DNA from: Lachnospiraceae bacterium
Lineage (GTDB): Bacteria > Bacillota > Clostridia > Lachnospirales > Lachnospiraceae
DNA: 64,000 nucleotides
Direction of reading: 5' to 3'
Assembly: GCA_015258065.1 (NCBI GenBank)
Contig: JABZIZ010000002.1
Coordinates: 1-64,000 of the forward strand
Shown: one piece after another, positions 1 through 7,793 of the stretch
How positions within the stretch are numbered: position 1 is the first letter of the stretch
How the letters are laid out: every line of letters begins with the position of its first letter
The notes under the pieces: model-generated
What the model was told of the DNA's origin: nothing
The model's input: only the letters and a program-made list of their open reading frames with translations
Databases searched by the model: none
Made by a program: the position numbers and the translations under genes

Positions 1-308
1 ATCCTACCTAAAACAAAAATAGGAAAAAGTTTTATCCCAATTAAGAGTAAACCTATAAAAGACGCCACTCCAAGTCTATAAGGAAGTTTCCCCAACAAAT
101 GCAAAAGTAATAAAAGAAACAGGTACTTTACAGACACACTAAGAAATGCTTTTTTTGAATGCGTTAGTAACAAAATAAATGAAACGGACATCATAATATA
201 ATAGCCAAGTTTATCCGTAATAAAAAGTGTAATGGAAAATGAAACGATGAGGATAAACAAAACTATACTATTAACTATGCAAGTCTCTTTTACTGTGTTT
301 TTTTGCAT
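1..308 (-). CDS. ECF transporter transmembrane (EcfT-like) protein, 3' part cut by window edge
   Basis: The ATG at 308 overlaps the stop codon of the S-component gene (ATGA), so the two are translationally coupled. About 102 residues are visible and no stop occurs before the window edge. They are strongly hydrophobic, with membrane segments near residues 12-32, 37-50, 58-72 and 80-100, broken by short Lys/Arg loops. In Trep_Strep-type ECF operons the gene after the substrate-binding membrane protein is usually the T component that links it to two ATPases. The assignment therefore rests mainly on position and hydrophobicity, since the diagnostic C-terminal coupling motifs lie outside the window. 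It could be another small membrane protein. Confidence 0.5.
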   Translation of the reverse strand, partial: MQKNTVKETCIVNSIVLFILIVSFSITLFITDKLGYYIMMSVSFILLLTHSKKAFLSVSVKYLFLLLLLHLLGKLPYRLGVASFIGLLLIGIKLFPIFVLGR

Positions 309-886
309 CAAAGTATCCCTTTCTCTTTTCTTTTTTCGAAAAATTTATTATTGATATACATTCCGAACAAACCAGCCAAAGTGACCAAAACAATGTTTAC
401 AATAATTGAAATCAACATTGCTTTAGGTGTAAAAAATGTGTACATATATTGAGCTTGCTCCGGAGAAAAAACAGTAAATACTTCCACTAATTTTTCAGGA
501 CCTAAAACTTTAACAAAGGTCATAGCATGCATTGAAATGATAAACATTCCTGTTGCAATAGCTAGTTCAACTCGTTTATCACTTTCATAATTTCCTATGA
601 TAAGTTCAGCCACAATGCCCGCTACTAAATTTATGATAAGCATCGGCCAGTATCCCATTAGTGACCAAAAAACAGATAACAACATAAAAAAGATAAAAGC
701 AGAAGGTCTTTTCTTGACTTTTTTTGCCATTACAACAAAGGGTGGAGCAATTACAAGTGCAGAAAAACCACTTGCAACATAAAGAGAAACGGTTCCCAAC
801 ATTCCTGTTCCCATTGATACAGCCATACCTAAAACAAAAGCAATAACTGTAAATACAGTGATTTGAATAATGTCTTTTAACTTCAT
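308..886 (-). CDS. Trep_Strep-family ECF transporter substrate-binding (S) component
   Basis: This is a 192-residue polytopic membrane protein with about five or six hydrophobic segments and an N-terminus typical of the Trep_Strep family of ECF S components (MKLKDIIQ..VFTVIAFVLG). S components bind a small nutrient in the membrane and dock onto a shared T protein and ATPases for uptake. The substrate cannot be read from the sequence. A GGAGGG ribosome site precedes the ATG. The gene is coupled to the downstream T-like gene, and an AraC regulator lies immediately upstream on the same strand, separated by a terminator. That arrangement suggests AraC control of the transporter. Confidence 0.7.
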   Translation of the reverse strand: MKLKDIIQITVFTVIAFVLGMAVSMGTGMLGTVSLYVASGFSALVIAPPFVVMAKKVKKRPSAFIFFMLLSVFWSLMGYWPMLIINLVAGIVAELIIGNYESDKRVELAIATGMFIISMHAMTFVKVLGPEKLVEVFTVFSPEQAQYMYTFFTPKAMLISIIVNIVLVTLAGLFGMYINNKFFEKRKEKGIL

Positions 887-939
887 AATAAACTTCCCTC
901 CTAAATTCCAGTTCTTTATTAGCTTTAACTAACCCTGAT

Positions 940-971
940 GAAAAAAATTAAGGCACTGGTGTACCAGTGCC
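940..971 (-). terminator. Intrinsic terminator after the AraC gene
   Basis: A perfect 8-bp stem GGCACTGG/CCAGTGCC with a 4-nt loop (952-971) is followed on the minus strand by TTAATTTTTTT. It separates the AraC gene from the downstream transporter genes. Confidence 0.8.
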
Positions 972-1063
972 CTATATCACCATCTATGTTAAGTATGCCT
1001 GCAATGTTAGAAGTGCTCTATAACCAATTGGGTATTTTTTTACTCCAAAAAGACAAATTGCTC

Positions 1064-2023
1064 TCACTTAAATTCACTTGGCGTTTTACCCATAATACTT
1101 TTAAACGCCTTTGAAAACTTGCTTTGATTTTCATAACCAGCCATCTCGGCAAGTTCCCCTATGCTTAAGTATGGTTTTTTATGCAAAAGAATCGCTGCTT
1201 CTTTTATTCTGTTTGTCCTCATAAAAGCACCTATCGATTGCCCCGAAATACATTGAAAGCAATTTTTAAGACTTGATTCGGAAACCGCAAACTTTTTCGC
1301 TAAATCTCTTATCTTCAGCCATTCAAAAGGATTCTCTATAATCATTTTATAACACTCTTGCGTTGCTCTGTATACCGGTTCGGAAAATGATAAAAACTGT
1401 TCAGTGTCTTTTGGTTCTATCAAGCTTAAAAACAGAAGTAATTCTATTGTTTTTATAATAGAGTATGGAAGTTTTACCCTTTCATCTACCTCATACAATT
1501 CGTTGATAATATGATTTATTCCTTCACGAGAACGTATAATCAAAGATGCTCCATTTTTACACAATCTGTCTCGTAATCTATGCAAATCAATATTTCCATA
1601 CGGAAAATATTTACCAATTGATTTTTGAGCCACATTTATATCAATAAAAAGTGAAAGTCCAACATATTTCTTCATAGGGATACACGAATTTTTAAATGAA
1701 GCTTTGCCAAGATCAACAATACTTAAATCTCCTCTCCCTAAAAAGGCATGCTCGTTATTTTCTAAAATAAATTCATAACAACCTTCTAAACAATGATCAA
1801 TCTGTAACATACCCTCCTTAGGCTCTATCTTTTGATAAGTAGTTTGCATATTCAAAGTATTATAAGAAAGTTGAATGCCTTCTAAAAGATTATAGCAATG
1901 CATCTCTCCTGTTCCCGTATCATTGTTTAAGCAATATATTTGTATATCTTTTGTCTGTTTTTTTTCTGCAAAAAAGAGTTTATCATAAGCATTTTCAATA
2001 ACATTGTTTTTGTTTAACTCCAT
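1064..2023 (-). CDS. AraC family transcriptional regulator
   Basis: About 319 residues. The C-terminal ~100 residues form the double helix-turn-helix of the AraC family, with the hallmark second HTH 'ELAEMAGYENQSKFSKAFK' followed by 'MGKTPSEF'. The N-terminal ~200 residues are a divergent sensor domain of the type seen in regulators of iron or metabolite uptake; the ligand is unknown. The ATG at 2023 is preferred over a GTG at 2035 because GAGGTGA lies seven bases before it. The gene precedes an ECF-type transporter and is separated from it by a terminator. Regulation of that transporter is an inference from position. Confidence 0.85.
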   Translation of the reverse strand: MELNKNNVIENAYDKLFFAEKKQTKDIQIYCLNNDTGTGEMHCYNLLEGIQLSYNTLNMQTTYQKIEPKEGMLQIDHCLEGCYEFILENNEHAFLGRGDLSIVDLGKASFKNSCIPMKKYVGLSLFIDINVAQKSIGKYFPYGNIDLHRLRDRLCKNGASLIIRSREGINHIINELYEVDERVKLPYSIIKTIELLLFLSLIEPKDTEQFLSFSEPVYRATQECYKMIIENPFEWLKIRDLAKKFAVSESSLKNCFQCISGQSIGAFMRTNRIKEAAILLHKKPYLSIGELAEMAGYENQSKFSKAFKSIMGKTPSEFK

Positions 2024-2120
2024 TTCTTTTCTCACCTCATTTTTATATATTTAGTAATCAATTCCTTTTTTCACCTCATAGTCTCATTATTTGCAACTAT
2101 CTGGTGAAAATAAAGCATTT

Positions 2121-2240
2121 TTAAATAAAATCAGGGAACTTCTTACTGATATCTCGTAAAGCATTGCCCACGGATTTTCTGACATACTTACCGGAATCCT
2201 CTTTTAAAGCATATAATCGCTGAATGACTTTTTCCGTCAT
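2121..2240 (-). pseudogene. C-terminal remnant of a DNA alkylation repair (AlkD-like HEAT-repeat) protein
   Basis: A 39-codon reading frame starts at an ATG that overlaps the stop of the neighbouring gene. It encodes residues matching the C-terminal end of AlkD-type proteins (YVRKSVGNALRDISKK.PDFI), which normally follow some 200 residues of HEAT repeats. Nothing upstream in any frame supplies the rest. I read it as a leftover 3' end fused by deletion to the upstream hypothetical gene, though it could still be translated as a short peptide. Confidence 0.6.
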
Positions 2241-2698
2241 AAGGACAGCTTATCCCAATCCTGCACGGATTCTATTACCGGAATCCAACTGTCTATTTCG
2301 AATCTTTCCTCTATCCATGGTTCCGCATAGCCGTCCAGAATAAGCACCCCATTGCATTTTATATGGGCTTTTGCCTCTACTATGTCTAAGACTTCTATCC
2401 TATATTCAATTAGCGGTTCATTTTCATAAATATAAAAGGAATCTTCACGCTCTTCGCTTTCCTCAACTGTCTTTACTGAAAATGTAGTCCCCACCAATTC
2501 CTTTACATCACTCTTATCGGTATCTATGGGATTGATGCAGATAGAAGGGGAAATCTCATTTCCCTCGAAATCTCCGGGCTTAAACCCAATGTCTACAGCC
2601 CATGAGGCGCTTTCCTCCCGGTCTGCTTTAAAGAACATGAGGCAGCTTCTTCTATCTTCCCAATCGTCTTGAAATGTAAAATCTTTTATTTTTAACAT
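2237..2698 (-). CDS. Hypothetical acidic protein (153 aa)
   Basis: No family recognised. The protein is acidic and soluble, with no signal peptide or membrane segment. It has several Trp residues and a beta-rich look (alternating hydrophobic stretches, 'YRIEVLDIVEAKAHIKCNGVLILDGYAEPW'). Small acidic proteins of this size in Firmicute accessory regions are often immunity proteins, but no toxin is adjacent, so this is only a possibility. A GGGGAG ribosome site precedes the ATG. The stop overlaps the ATG of an AlkD-like remnant, marking a deletion junction. Confidence 0.6.
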   Translation of the reverse strand: MLKIKDFTFQDDWEDRRSCLMFFKADREESASWAVDIGFKPGDFEGNEISPSICINPIDTDKSDVKELVGTTFSVKTVEESEEREDSFYIYENEPLIEYRIEVLDIVEAKAHIKCNGVLILDGYAEPWIEERFEIDSWIPVIESVQDWDKLSL

Positions 2699-2734
2699 CT
2701 TGTTCTCCCCTACAAACTGGGATTTATATTTTAC

Positions 2735-2857
2735 TTACAAAATAGTATGAAAAACTATACGAATAAGTGGAATTAAAATTGCACCTACTACACATACAGC
2801 AATTACTTTTTGAAAATTTCTTTTTTCTTGTTTAGTCATATAATTATACCCTTTCAT
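2735..2857 (-). CDS. Small single-pass membrane peptide (40 aa)
   Basis: A short frame that could encode a 40-residue peptide with a basic N-terminus and one hydrophobic helix (residues ~19-37, VIAVCVVGAILIPLIRIVF). Two in-frame ATGs are possible (2857 and 2839), each with a weak purine-rich site upstream. There is no recognised family. Support comes only from the typical small-membrane-protein architecture and the otherwise empty gap, so confidence is limited. Confidence 0.35.
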   Translation of the reverse strand: MKGYNYMTKQEKRNFQKVIAVCVVGAILIPLIRIVFHTIL

Positions 2858-2918
2858 AAACGGATACCTCTAAAATTCCAAATTTACTTAATCTAATAAA
2901 TAGGGAGTTCAAGATGTA

Positions 2919-3287
2919 CTAAATATCCAGTACTTCTACTATTTCTCCATTTTCTTCTTTAAACATAATTTTTTTGACTACTTCTTCTCCTAAATATTTT
3001 GTAAACTTAGTCAATTCTGTTGATACTTCAAATACTATATTATGTTTTATATCACTTAATTCAAAACTCGAATCATATCTTGTTTTATCTGACCAATAGT
3101 TCCAATTTATATCTGTCCTTTCATAATAAACATAGTTTCCTTTTGGAGTTACAAATACTCTTTTATTTATTAACTTCTTTTCATCTTCGGATTTAAATAT
3201 TTCAGAATACAGCTTCATCCCTTTAAATACTTTGTAATTGCTAATTTTATCATTTGAAATATTTAATTTAATTTCTTCATACTTCAT
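2919..3287 (-). CDS. EXLDI family protein
   Basis: A 122-residue soluble protein ending exactly in EVLDI, the C-terminal motif for which the EXLDI family is named. The family's function is not established. The ATG at 3287 is chosen because GGAGG lies seven bases upstream; the ATG 21 bases further upstream has no ribosome site. The protein is rich in aromatic and charged residues and has no signal peptide. It is an isolated accessory gene in an AT-rich stretch. Confidence 0.6.
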   Translation of the reverse strand: MKYEEIKLNISNDKISNYKVFKGMKLYSEIFKSEDEKKLINKRVFVTPKGNYVYYERTDINWNYWSDKTRYDSSFELSDIKHNIVFEVSTELTKFTKYLGEEVVKKIMFKEENGEIVEVLDI

Positions 3288-3342
3288 AGAAAACCTCCAC
3301 AAATTCAAATTTACTCGCGCTATGTCAGCAAATCATAGTCAG

Positions 3343-3424
3343 TACATTCCCTTTGGCTATCGATACATTCTCATTGGTTCTCGACATATTCCCATTGGCT
3401 TTCAATATATTCGATCGCAATTTA
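3343..3424. repeat. 21-nt degenerate tandem repeat, about 3.5 copies
   Basis: Units starting at 3343, 3364, 3385 and 3406 share the pattern TAYATTC.CATTGG.T.TC.A with an exact 21-nt period. On the plus strand the repeat reads as seven-residue units (YIPFGYR, YILIGSR, HIPIGFQ). It lies between the EXLDI and pyridoxamine-oxidase-like genes and has no obvious gene of its own. Confidence 0.7.
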
Positions 3425-3838
3425 TAGCTTTAAAGTTTTAATGGTGTGTAAATCCTTGGTAACTACAGCCGTATCAAATCTGATTTCAAATAAAATCAAC
3501 GATTCTCCTGCATATTCTATCGTGTCTTTGTAGCCCGGAATTTTAGCAATAAATTGCTCGGCAAGATCAAAAATCGTTTTGGAACTTTTTTGCACTATCC
3601 CCTTAGCTTTGACATGCTCATTTCCTCCGTGAGGAATGGTGGTAAATGCCACGTTTGGATTTACGTTTATTTCTTTCACTTTGTCGTTTCCTTTGAAAGA
3701 CGAAAAGTAAAGTATATTTTCAGCCGGCTCAAAATAAAAATTTACTATTCTTACATTGGGAACATTATTTACCGATGTTGCCAAGGCTATTTCCGTTTGT
3801 TCAGCCATAATTCTTAAAAATTCCGCTTTTATATCCAT
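3422..3838 (-). CDS. Pyridoxamine 5'-phosphate oxidase-fold flavoprotein
   Basis: A 138-residue protein of the split-barrel FMN-binding superfamily. Diagnostic features are 'IALATSVNNVPNVRIVNFYFEP' near residues 17-38, 'LYFSSFKGNDKVKEINVNPNVAF' in the middle, and a short C-terminal strand pair. Members are small FMN-binding proteins, and many act as flavin reductases or heme- or F420-related enzymes; the specific substrate here cannot be told. GGAGG lies upstream of the ATG. The gene is co-directional with its neighbours, with a short gap to the next hypothetical gene. Confidence 0.7.
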   Translation of the reverse strand: MDIKAEFLRIMAEQTEIALATSVNNVPNVRIVNFYFEPAENILYFSSFKGNDKVKEINVNPNVAFTTIPHGGNEHVKAKGIVQKSSKTIFDLAEQFIAKIPGYKDTIEYAGESLILFEIRFDTAVVTKDLHTIKTLKL

Positions 3839-3856
3839 TTAAGAAAACCTCCATCA

Positions 3857-4288
3857 TTAACTTATAATTTCGTGATCAATTCTATAAACCATATCCCCTG
3901 AATTCCAAATATACAGGATAGCCGATACAGGTTCTTTTCCTTTCTCCCAAAGCCAGCCTGTATATGTTGTACTATAGCCGAAGTATCCTTCTGTTAAGAT
4001 TTCAAATTCTGCATGGGCATATTCTTTCATATATTCTTTTAGTCCGATGGCTTTTCCGGAAAATTCCCCCTCATATACTGTCCGGTCAAATATCAAAATG
4101 TTGCATTCCTCTAAATCTGTATCAAAAAACACAAGTTTTCCGGAATATACTTTTTCCACCTCTGCCGTATATTGAAAGAGTTTATGCGGTTCTAAGGTTA
4201 AAACACCGTTTTGAAAATGAATCTTCTTTATCCTGCTATCATGCAAACCAAAAAGAATATTACTTTTCCTATCCTGCGTAAAATCCAT
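3857..4288 (-). CDS. Hypothetical protein (143 aa)
   Basis: No family recognised. The protein is soluble and beta-rich, with an N-terminal stretch 'LHDSRIKKIHFQNGVLTLEPHKLF' that resembles small Firmicute proteins of unknown function found next to toxins or in accessory regions. There is no signal peptide. The ATG has a purine-rich site (GAGACAGAG). It is followed by the pyridoxamine-oxidase-fold gene after about 18 bases, so they may be cotranscribed. Confidence 0.55.
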   Translation of the reverse strand: MDFTQDRKSNILFGLHDSRIKKIHFQNGVLTLEPHKLFQYTAEVEKVYSGKLVFFDTDLEECNILIFDRTVYEGEFSGKAIGLKEYMKEYAHAEFEILTEGYFGYSTTYTGWLWEKGKEPVSAILYIWNSGDMVYRIDHEIIS

Positions 4289-4311
4289 CTCTGTCTCCCG
4301 TACTTATTTCT

Positions 4312-4869
4312 CTAAATCTCCGCAATCACTCGACAGGGCAGTCCCGTCATTTCCGCATAATTCATCGGATAAGTATGGGCAAGAAAGTTCTCTCCATGCT
4401 CTAAAATCTGATGCAAGGAACATAAATTTTCGATAATAAAAACGCCGTAATCCGCACAATGCTGATCCATGGGAGTATGCTCTTTCCCTCTTCTTACCCC
4501 TGCGAAATCGACTCCGATAATGGATACTTTTTTCTCTAAAAGGGCTTCCAGCAGGGCATTGGAAAGCTGAGGATGTTCTGTAAAATATTTTCTGCTTCCA
4601 TAGCCCTCTTCCTCAATAAATCCGGTATAAAAGCTCACGAACATATCCTTTTTGACTTTTTGCAAATCTATATCCGCGCAATCAATATCTCTATCTTTGA
4701 TTCCGCTCACATCAAATACGATTCCCTTTCTTTCTGTATATTCCAATGGGAATTCTTTATTCATCACGTCAAAATGTGTACCCAAATGTCCCACCAATGC
4801 TTTCTTCTCATTACCCTGAGCATCTGTCACCATTTTGGGCGTAATCTTAATCGTAAGATCCATTTTCAT
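4312..4869 (-). CDS. Cyclase family protein (kynurenine formamidase-like metal hydrolase)
   Basis: A 185-residue protein of the putative cyclase / KynB family. The metal-binding signature HxGTHxD is visible near residues 28-34 (GHLGTHFDV). Further conserved positions follow: 'GVDFAGVRRGKEH' and 'DQHCADYGVFIIENLCSL', where His and Glu complete the site. Members hydrolyse N-formylkynurenine, isatin or related amides using Zn or Mn. No tryptophan-catabolism gene is nearby, so the substrate is unknown. AGGAG precedes the first ATG. Confidence 0.7.
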   Translation of the reverse strand: MKMDLTIKITPKMVTDAQGNEKKALVGHLGTHFDVMNKEFPLEYTERKGIVFDVSGIKDRDIDCADIDLQKVKKDMFVSFYTGFIEEEGYGSRKYFTEHPQLSNALLEALLEKKVSIIGVDFAGVRRGKEHTPMDQHCADYGVFIIENLCSLHQILEHGENFLAHTYPMNYAEMTGLPCRVIAEI

Positions 4870-4925
4870 CTGCGTTTTCTCCTATGACTCGTATCCAAAT
4901 AGGCTTTCTCTCAATCACTTCTACT

Positions 4926-5543
4926 TTATCCGGATAGTATCAGTATAGCGGAGCAGAATGTCTTCTTCTCAAAAATCAGATTCGGAAATTCTGTTCTTAA
5001 TTCATCAGCAACACAATAGATTTCATCATCATCCCACTCATCCGCATATTCTTTTTTGCATCGATCCAATTCCTTGCGATTCGAAAAAGCGACATCTCCA
5101 ATTAGAATCTTTCCGCCGGCTTTCAGATGTGCAAGCAAATCTTTTAGCAAAACAGTCTTTTGCGCATCCGTTAAGTGATGAATAGAATACGTTGCAATAA
5201 TAAAATCAAAGGACTCTTGCTTCAGTTCATCCGCTAATCCCTTTGAAAAATCTCCCTGATAAAGATGTGCACCCGGCATCTTCTCACACGCGAGCTCTAT
5301 CATTCTTGAGGAAAAATCTTGTCCGTAAATAGTGCATCCGTTTTCATATAGTTTTGTCGTTAATGTACCTGTCCCAAACCCGAGGTCCAAAACTACTGCA
5401 TCCGGCTTTTCCATTATGATTTTGTAAATATCTCCCAGAATCTTTTTGTACCCTGCAAAGGGATAACGATTCTCTTCTTCCGATACCCCGACTGATTTAT
5501 CATAATCATCCGCCCATAAATCAAAACCTTTACTATTTAACAT
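4926..5543 (-). CDS. Class I SAM-dependent methyltransferase
   Basis: 205 residues with a Rossmann-type methyltransferase fold. Motif I 'VVLDLGFGTGTLTTKLYENG' (residues ~51-70) binds S-adenosylmethionine. The acidic residue after strand 2 is in 'IYGQDFSSRMIELA', and motif IV is 'FDFIIATYSIHHLTD'. It resembles small uncharacterised methyltransferases widespread in Clostridia. The acceptor is unknown. Its ribosome site is AGAGGAGAG, and it stands alone between the ATPase and cyclase genes. Confidence 0.75.
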   Translation of the reverse strand: MLNSKGFDLWADDYDKSVGVSEEENRYPFAGYKKILGDIYKIIMEKPDAVVLDLGFGTGTLTTKLYENGCTIYGQDFSSRMIELACEKMPGAHLYQGDFSKGLADELKQESFDFIIATYSIHHLTDAQKTVLLKDLLAHLKAGGKILIGDVAFSNRKELDRCKKEYADEWDDDEIYCVADELRTEFPNLIFEKKTFCSAILILSG

Positions 5544-5678
5544 TTTCTCTCCTCTACTCCTGCTTTTCTATCTTATACCTCTGCTTTTCCCGCCTTTGCC
5601 CTAGCAGGCAAGATGCATCTCTCACTCAAATTATTTTTTCACTCTACGCCAGTATACGGATGTAACCTCTAAAGTCCT

Positions 5679-7013
5679 TCACAAGTCCTCTAAAATAAAT
5701 GGAAGCATATAAATTGGCTTAAAATAAAGATTTTCTTTTCGGTCAACATCTTTCTGCGACAGAATATATTGTTTTCCTACCCTTGATGAATATTTCTTTT
5801 CAAACGCTGAGATCGAATTATAGAATCTGACAGAAGAGGATTTTATTTCCAGTGGAATTACCTTTGTTTCCGAGGTCAGGAGAAAATCCACCTCATAACT
5901 ATGGGTAGTTCCCTCCTTCTTCCAAGTATGGTAGTAGACTTTTCTGCCAGAAGCGGCTATCATCTGAGCCGCCACATTCTCATATATATAGCCGAGATTG
6001 ATATTTAACCTGTCTCTCAGAAGCTTGCTGTAAATATCAGCATGTACCTTGCTTTCATCATTGAACAGAAGCGTTACAAATAGCCCTGTATCGGCAAGAA
6101 ATAACTTATAGGCTGTATCATCTCTGGTCAGGTTCAGTGAAACACCTGGATCCGTCGTATTATAAGAAGCGATAACCGTTTTGGAATCTAAGAGGTCTGC
6201 TAATCGTTCCTTATCCTTATCGGTCGTACGCTTATTCAAAGCGTTAGAAATAACATAACGTTTTTTCTCAGCACTTAACTGCCCCGGAATCGACTCGAAC
6301 ATTTGAGATATCCGTCCTGAGCTGTCTATCTTCCGAAAATCATCTTTATAAAGTTCTATAATCTCTCTCTTTATTCGATCAATTTCCTCAAAGCTGTCTC
6401 CATTTACATACGAGGCCACTGCCTGTGGCATCCCTCCGACTGCCATATATTTTCGAAAATCACGAACCAGTTTCCGGTTTGTCTCACCCACCGGCTTACC
6501 GGTCTTATAAATATCTCTCAGCAAAGAATACGTCTGATTGCCGGTTGCCCATAGAAATTCTTCATAATCCATTGGATACATTTGGATTTTATGTTCCTCT
6601 GACGGCAGGACAATATCCTTTACATTTTTCTTTATACTGATTAGGGATCCTGTCTCGATGTAATAGTACTTTCCATCAGCGACTAGATGTTTGATTGCCT
6701 GTCGCACCAAGGGTGCTTTCTGTATCTCGTCAAAAATAATTACAGATTCACCTTTATACAGAACTACCCCCGTCTCAAGCTGCAGTCTCCTGAAAAACGT
6801 ACCCAGATCGGCTAAGTCCGTAAATACATCTTCCATTCTCTTTGTAATGTTTGCAAAATCAATTTTGATGTATGATTTGAATTCATTCTTGGCAAACTCT
6901 TCCGCCACAGTCGATTTCCCGACCCGTCTTGGCCCTTCGATCATAGTAGCATATTTCGGTCCAAATTTAGATTTCCATTCAACCAGTTCATCGTAAATCT
7001 TGCGTTTAAACAA
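5679..7013 (-). CDS. AAA-type ATP-binding protein with DUF4143 domain
   Basis: 444 residues. The N-terminal AAA domain carries Walker A 'GPRRVGKSTVAEEF' (residues ~27-40) and Walker B 'VIIFDEIQKAP' (~105-115). The C-terminal half matches DUF4143, a restriction-endonuclease-like fold, with 'YEVDFLLTSETKVIPLEIKSS' as its (D/E)xK-type core. These proteins are abundant in Clostridia and Bacteroidetes accessory regions and their role is unclear. The start is TTG at 7013, supported by GGAGGGAAAGG. The gene stands alone, downstream of an antitoxin remnant locus. Confidence 0.8.
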   Translation of the reverse strand: MFKRKIYDELVEWKSKFGPKYATMIEGPRRVGKSTVAEEFAKNEFKSYIKIDFANITKRMEDVFTDLADLGTFFRRLQLETGVVLYKGESVIIFDEIQKAPLVRQAIKHLVADGKYYYIETGSLISIKKNVKDIVLPSEEHKIQMYPMDYEEFLWATGNQTYSLLRDIYKTGKPVGETNRKLVRDFRKYMAVGGMPQAVASYVNGDSFEEIDRIKREIIELYKDDFRKIDSSGRISQMFESIPGQLSAEKKRYVISNALNKRTTDKDKERLADLLDSKTVIASYNTTDPGVSLNLTRDDTAYKLFLADTGLFVTLLFNDESKVHADIYSKLLRDRLNINLGYIYENVAAQMIAASGRKVYYHTWKKEGTTHSYEVDFLLTSETKVIPLEIKSSSVRFYNSISAFEKKYSSRVGKQYILSQKDVDRKENLYFKPIYMLPFILEDL

Positions 7014-7044
7014 CCTTTCCCTCCATTTCAGAAATTTAATCAGT

Positions 7045-7123
7045 CAGTTATTTCAAGCTGATCATCTCATAAATATGCAGTTATTTCAAGTTGTTTTATA
7101 TGGTTTATGGCAGGTATTTCAGG
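7045..7123. repeat. 33-nt spaced direct repeats (CAGTTATTTCAAG)
   Basis: CAGTTATTTCAAG occurs at 7045 and 7078, and CAGGTATTTCAGG at 7111, with a spacing of exactly 33 nt. The sequence between the cores is diverged. They lie between the DUF4143 ATPase start and the truncated toxin. The spacing puts them on one face of the helix, so they could be protein-binding sites or a decayed tandem repeat. Confidence 0.6.
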
Positions 7124-7169
7124 CAAACCTAAAATTGTGTGTAGCAGTCAAGAAAAGCAGACGCTGCTC

Positions 7170-7238
7170 CTAGAATGTTTGGATTTCACAGAGATCTGCT
7201 TCACCATCTGGCACAACAATGATCTTGAAGGAATTCAC
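7170..7238 (-). pseudogene. Truncated RelE-type toxin (first 22 residues only)
   Basis: A GTG directly abuts the stop codon of the RelB/DinJ antitoxin and opens a frame reading as the N-terminus of a RelE/ParE toxin (NSFKIIVVPDGEADLCEI), which ends at a TAG after 22 residues. No continuation of the RelE fold is seen in the other frames of the following 100 bases. The toxin has therefore been deleted or scrambled after its first strand, leaving an orphan antitoxin. Confidence 0.65.
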
Positions 7239-7535
7239 TTATTTGGGGCTCCTTTCAAGATCATCAAAAACGTCAGCCAACGGCCTGCCTTCACCGGCAA
7301 CAGACTGTGCAGAGCTTTTTTGAAGTTTTGCATCAAGTTCAACGTCAGACATCATGTCCAATGTCTTAGGCCCTGCCGGGATCGTCAGCGAGAACGGAAT
7401 CCCATGGCAATAGATGATCTGGCGGTACAGGGAGTTAATAACAACAGAAACGGGAACGCCAAGTCTCTGCAGTATGTCCTCTGCTTCGACTTTGACATCA
7501 TTTTCAACACGAGCGCTCACAGTGGAATCCTTCAT
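7239..7535 (-). CDS. RelB/DinJ family antitoxin, probably orphan
   Basis: A 98-residue antitoxin. The N-terminus (STVSARVENDVKVEAEDILQRLGVPVSVVINSLYRQII) is the ribbon-helix-helix domain of the RelB/DinJ family, which binds DNA as a dimer and represses its own operon. The C-terminal ~50 residues would wrap the cognate toxin. AGGAGGTG is a strong ribosome site. The following toxin gene survives only as its first 22 codons. The antitoxin could persist as a repressor, as an anti-toxin against a homologous toxin elsewhere, or as a relic. Confidence 0.75.
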   Translation of the reverse strand: MKDSTVSARVENDVKVEAEDILQRLGVPVSVVINSLYRQIIYCHGIPFSLTIPAGPKTLDMMSDVELDAKLQKSSAQSVAGEGRPLADVFDDLERSPK

Positions 7536-7560
7536 AGAGATACACCTCCTTTTTGGCTCT

Positions 7561-7589
7561 ATTGTAAGTAATCATCAGGCAGATAGCAA
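7561..7589 (-). promoter_or_regulatory. Promoter of the RelB/DinJ antitoxin gene
   Basis: On the minus strand TTGCTA (7584-7589) and TACAAT (7561-7566) are separated by 17 nt, a good sigma-A arrangement 26 nt upstream of the antitoxin start. Confidence 0.55.
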
Positions 7590-7724
7590 TACATTTTCGA
7601 TTGTGCCAAGTATCTTGTGTAAACAGTTTTCCCGATCAGTGTTATAGCTGGTCAGTGATTGTTAAGAACTCCGATCGTATTTATTCCACGGTGCTCTCAC
7701 TATCAAATCATCCGCTAAAAATAC

Positions 7725-7751
7725 TTGCGTAAATATATATATATATATAAT
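7725..7751 (+). promoter_or_regulatory. Candidate promoter with an (AT)n spacer
   Basis: TTGCGT (7725-7730) and TATAAT (7746-7751) flank an AT-dinucleotide tract, giving a 15-nt spacer. It lies 42 nt before the DUF4352 gene. The spacer is two bases short of optimal, so slippage by one AT unit would create a 17-nt promoter. Confidence 0.4.
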
Positions 7752-7793
7752 TGATTCGAAAAATTCTGATGTTTTAGGCGAGGGGAGGTCATT

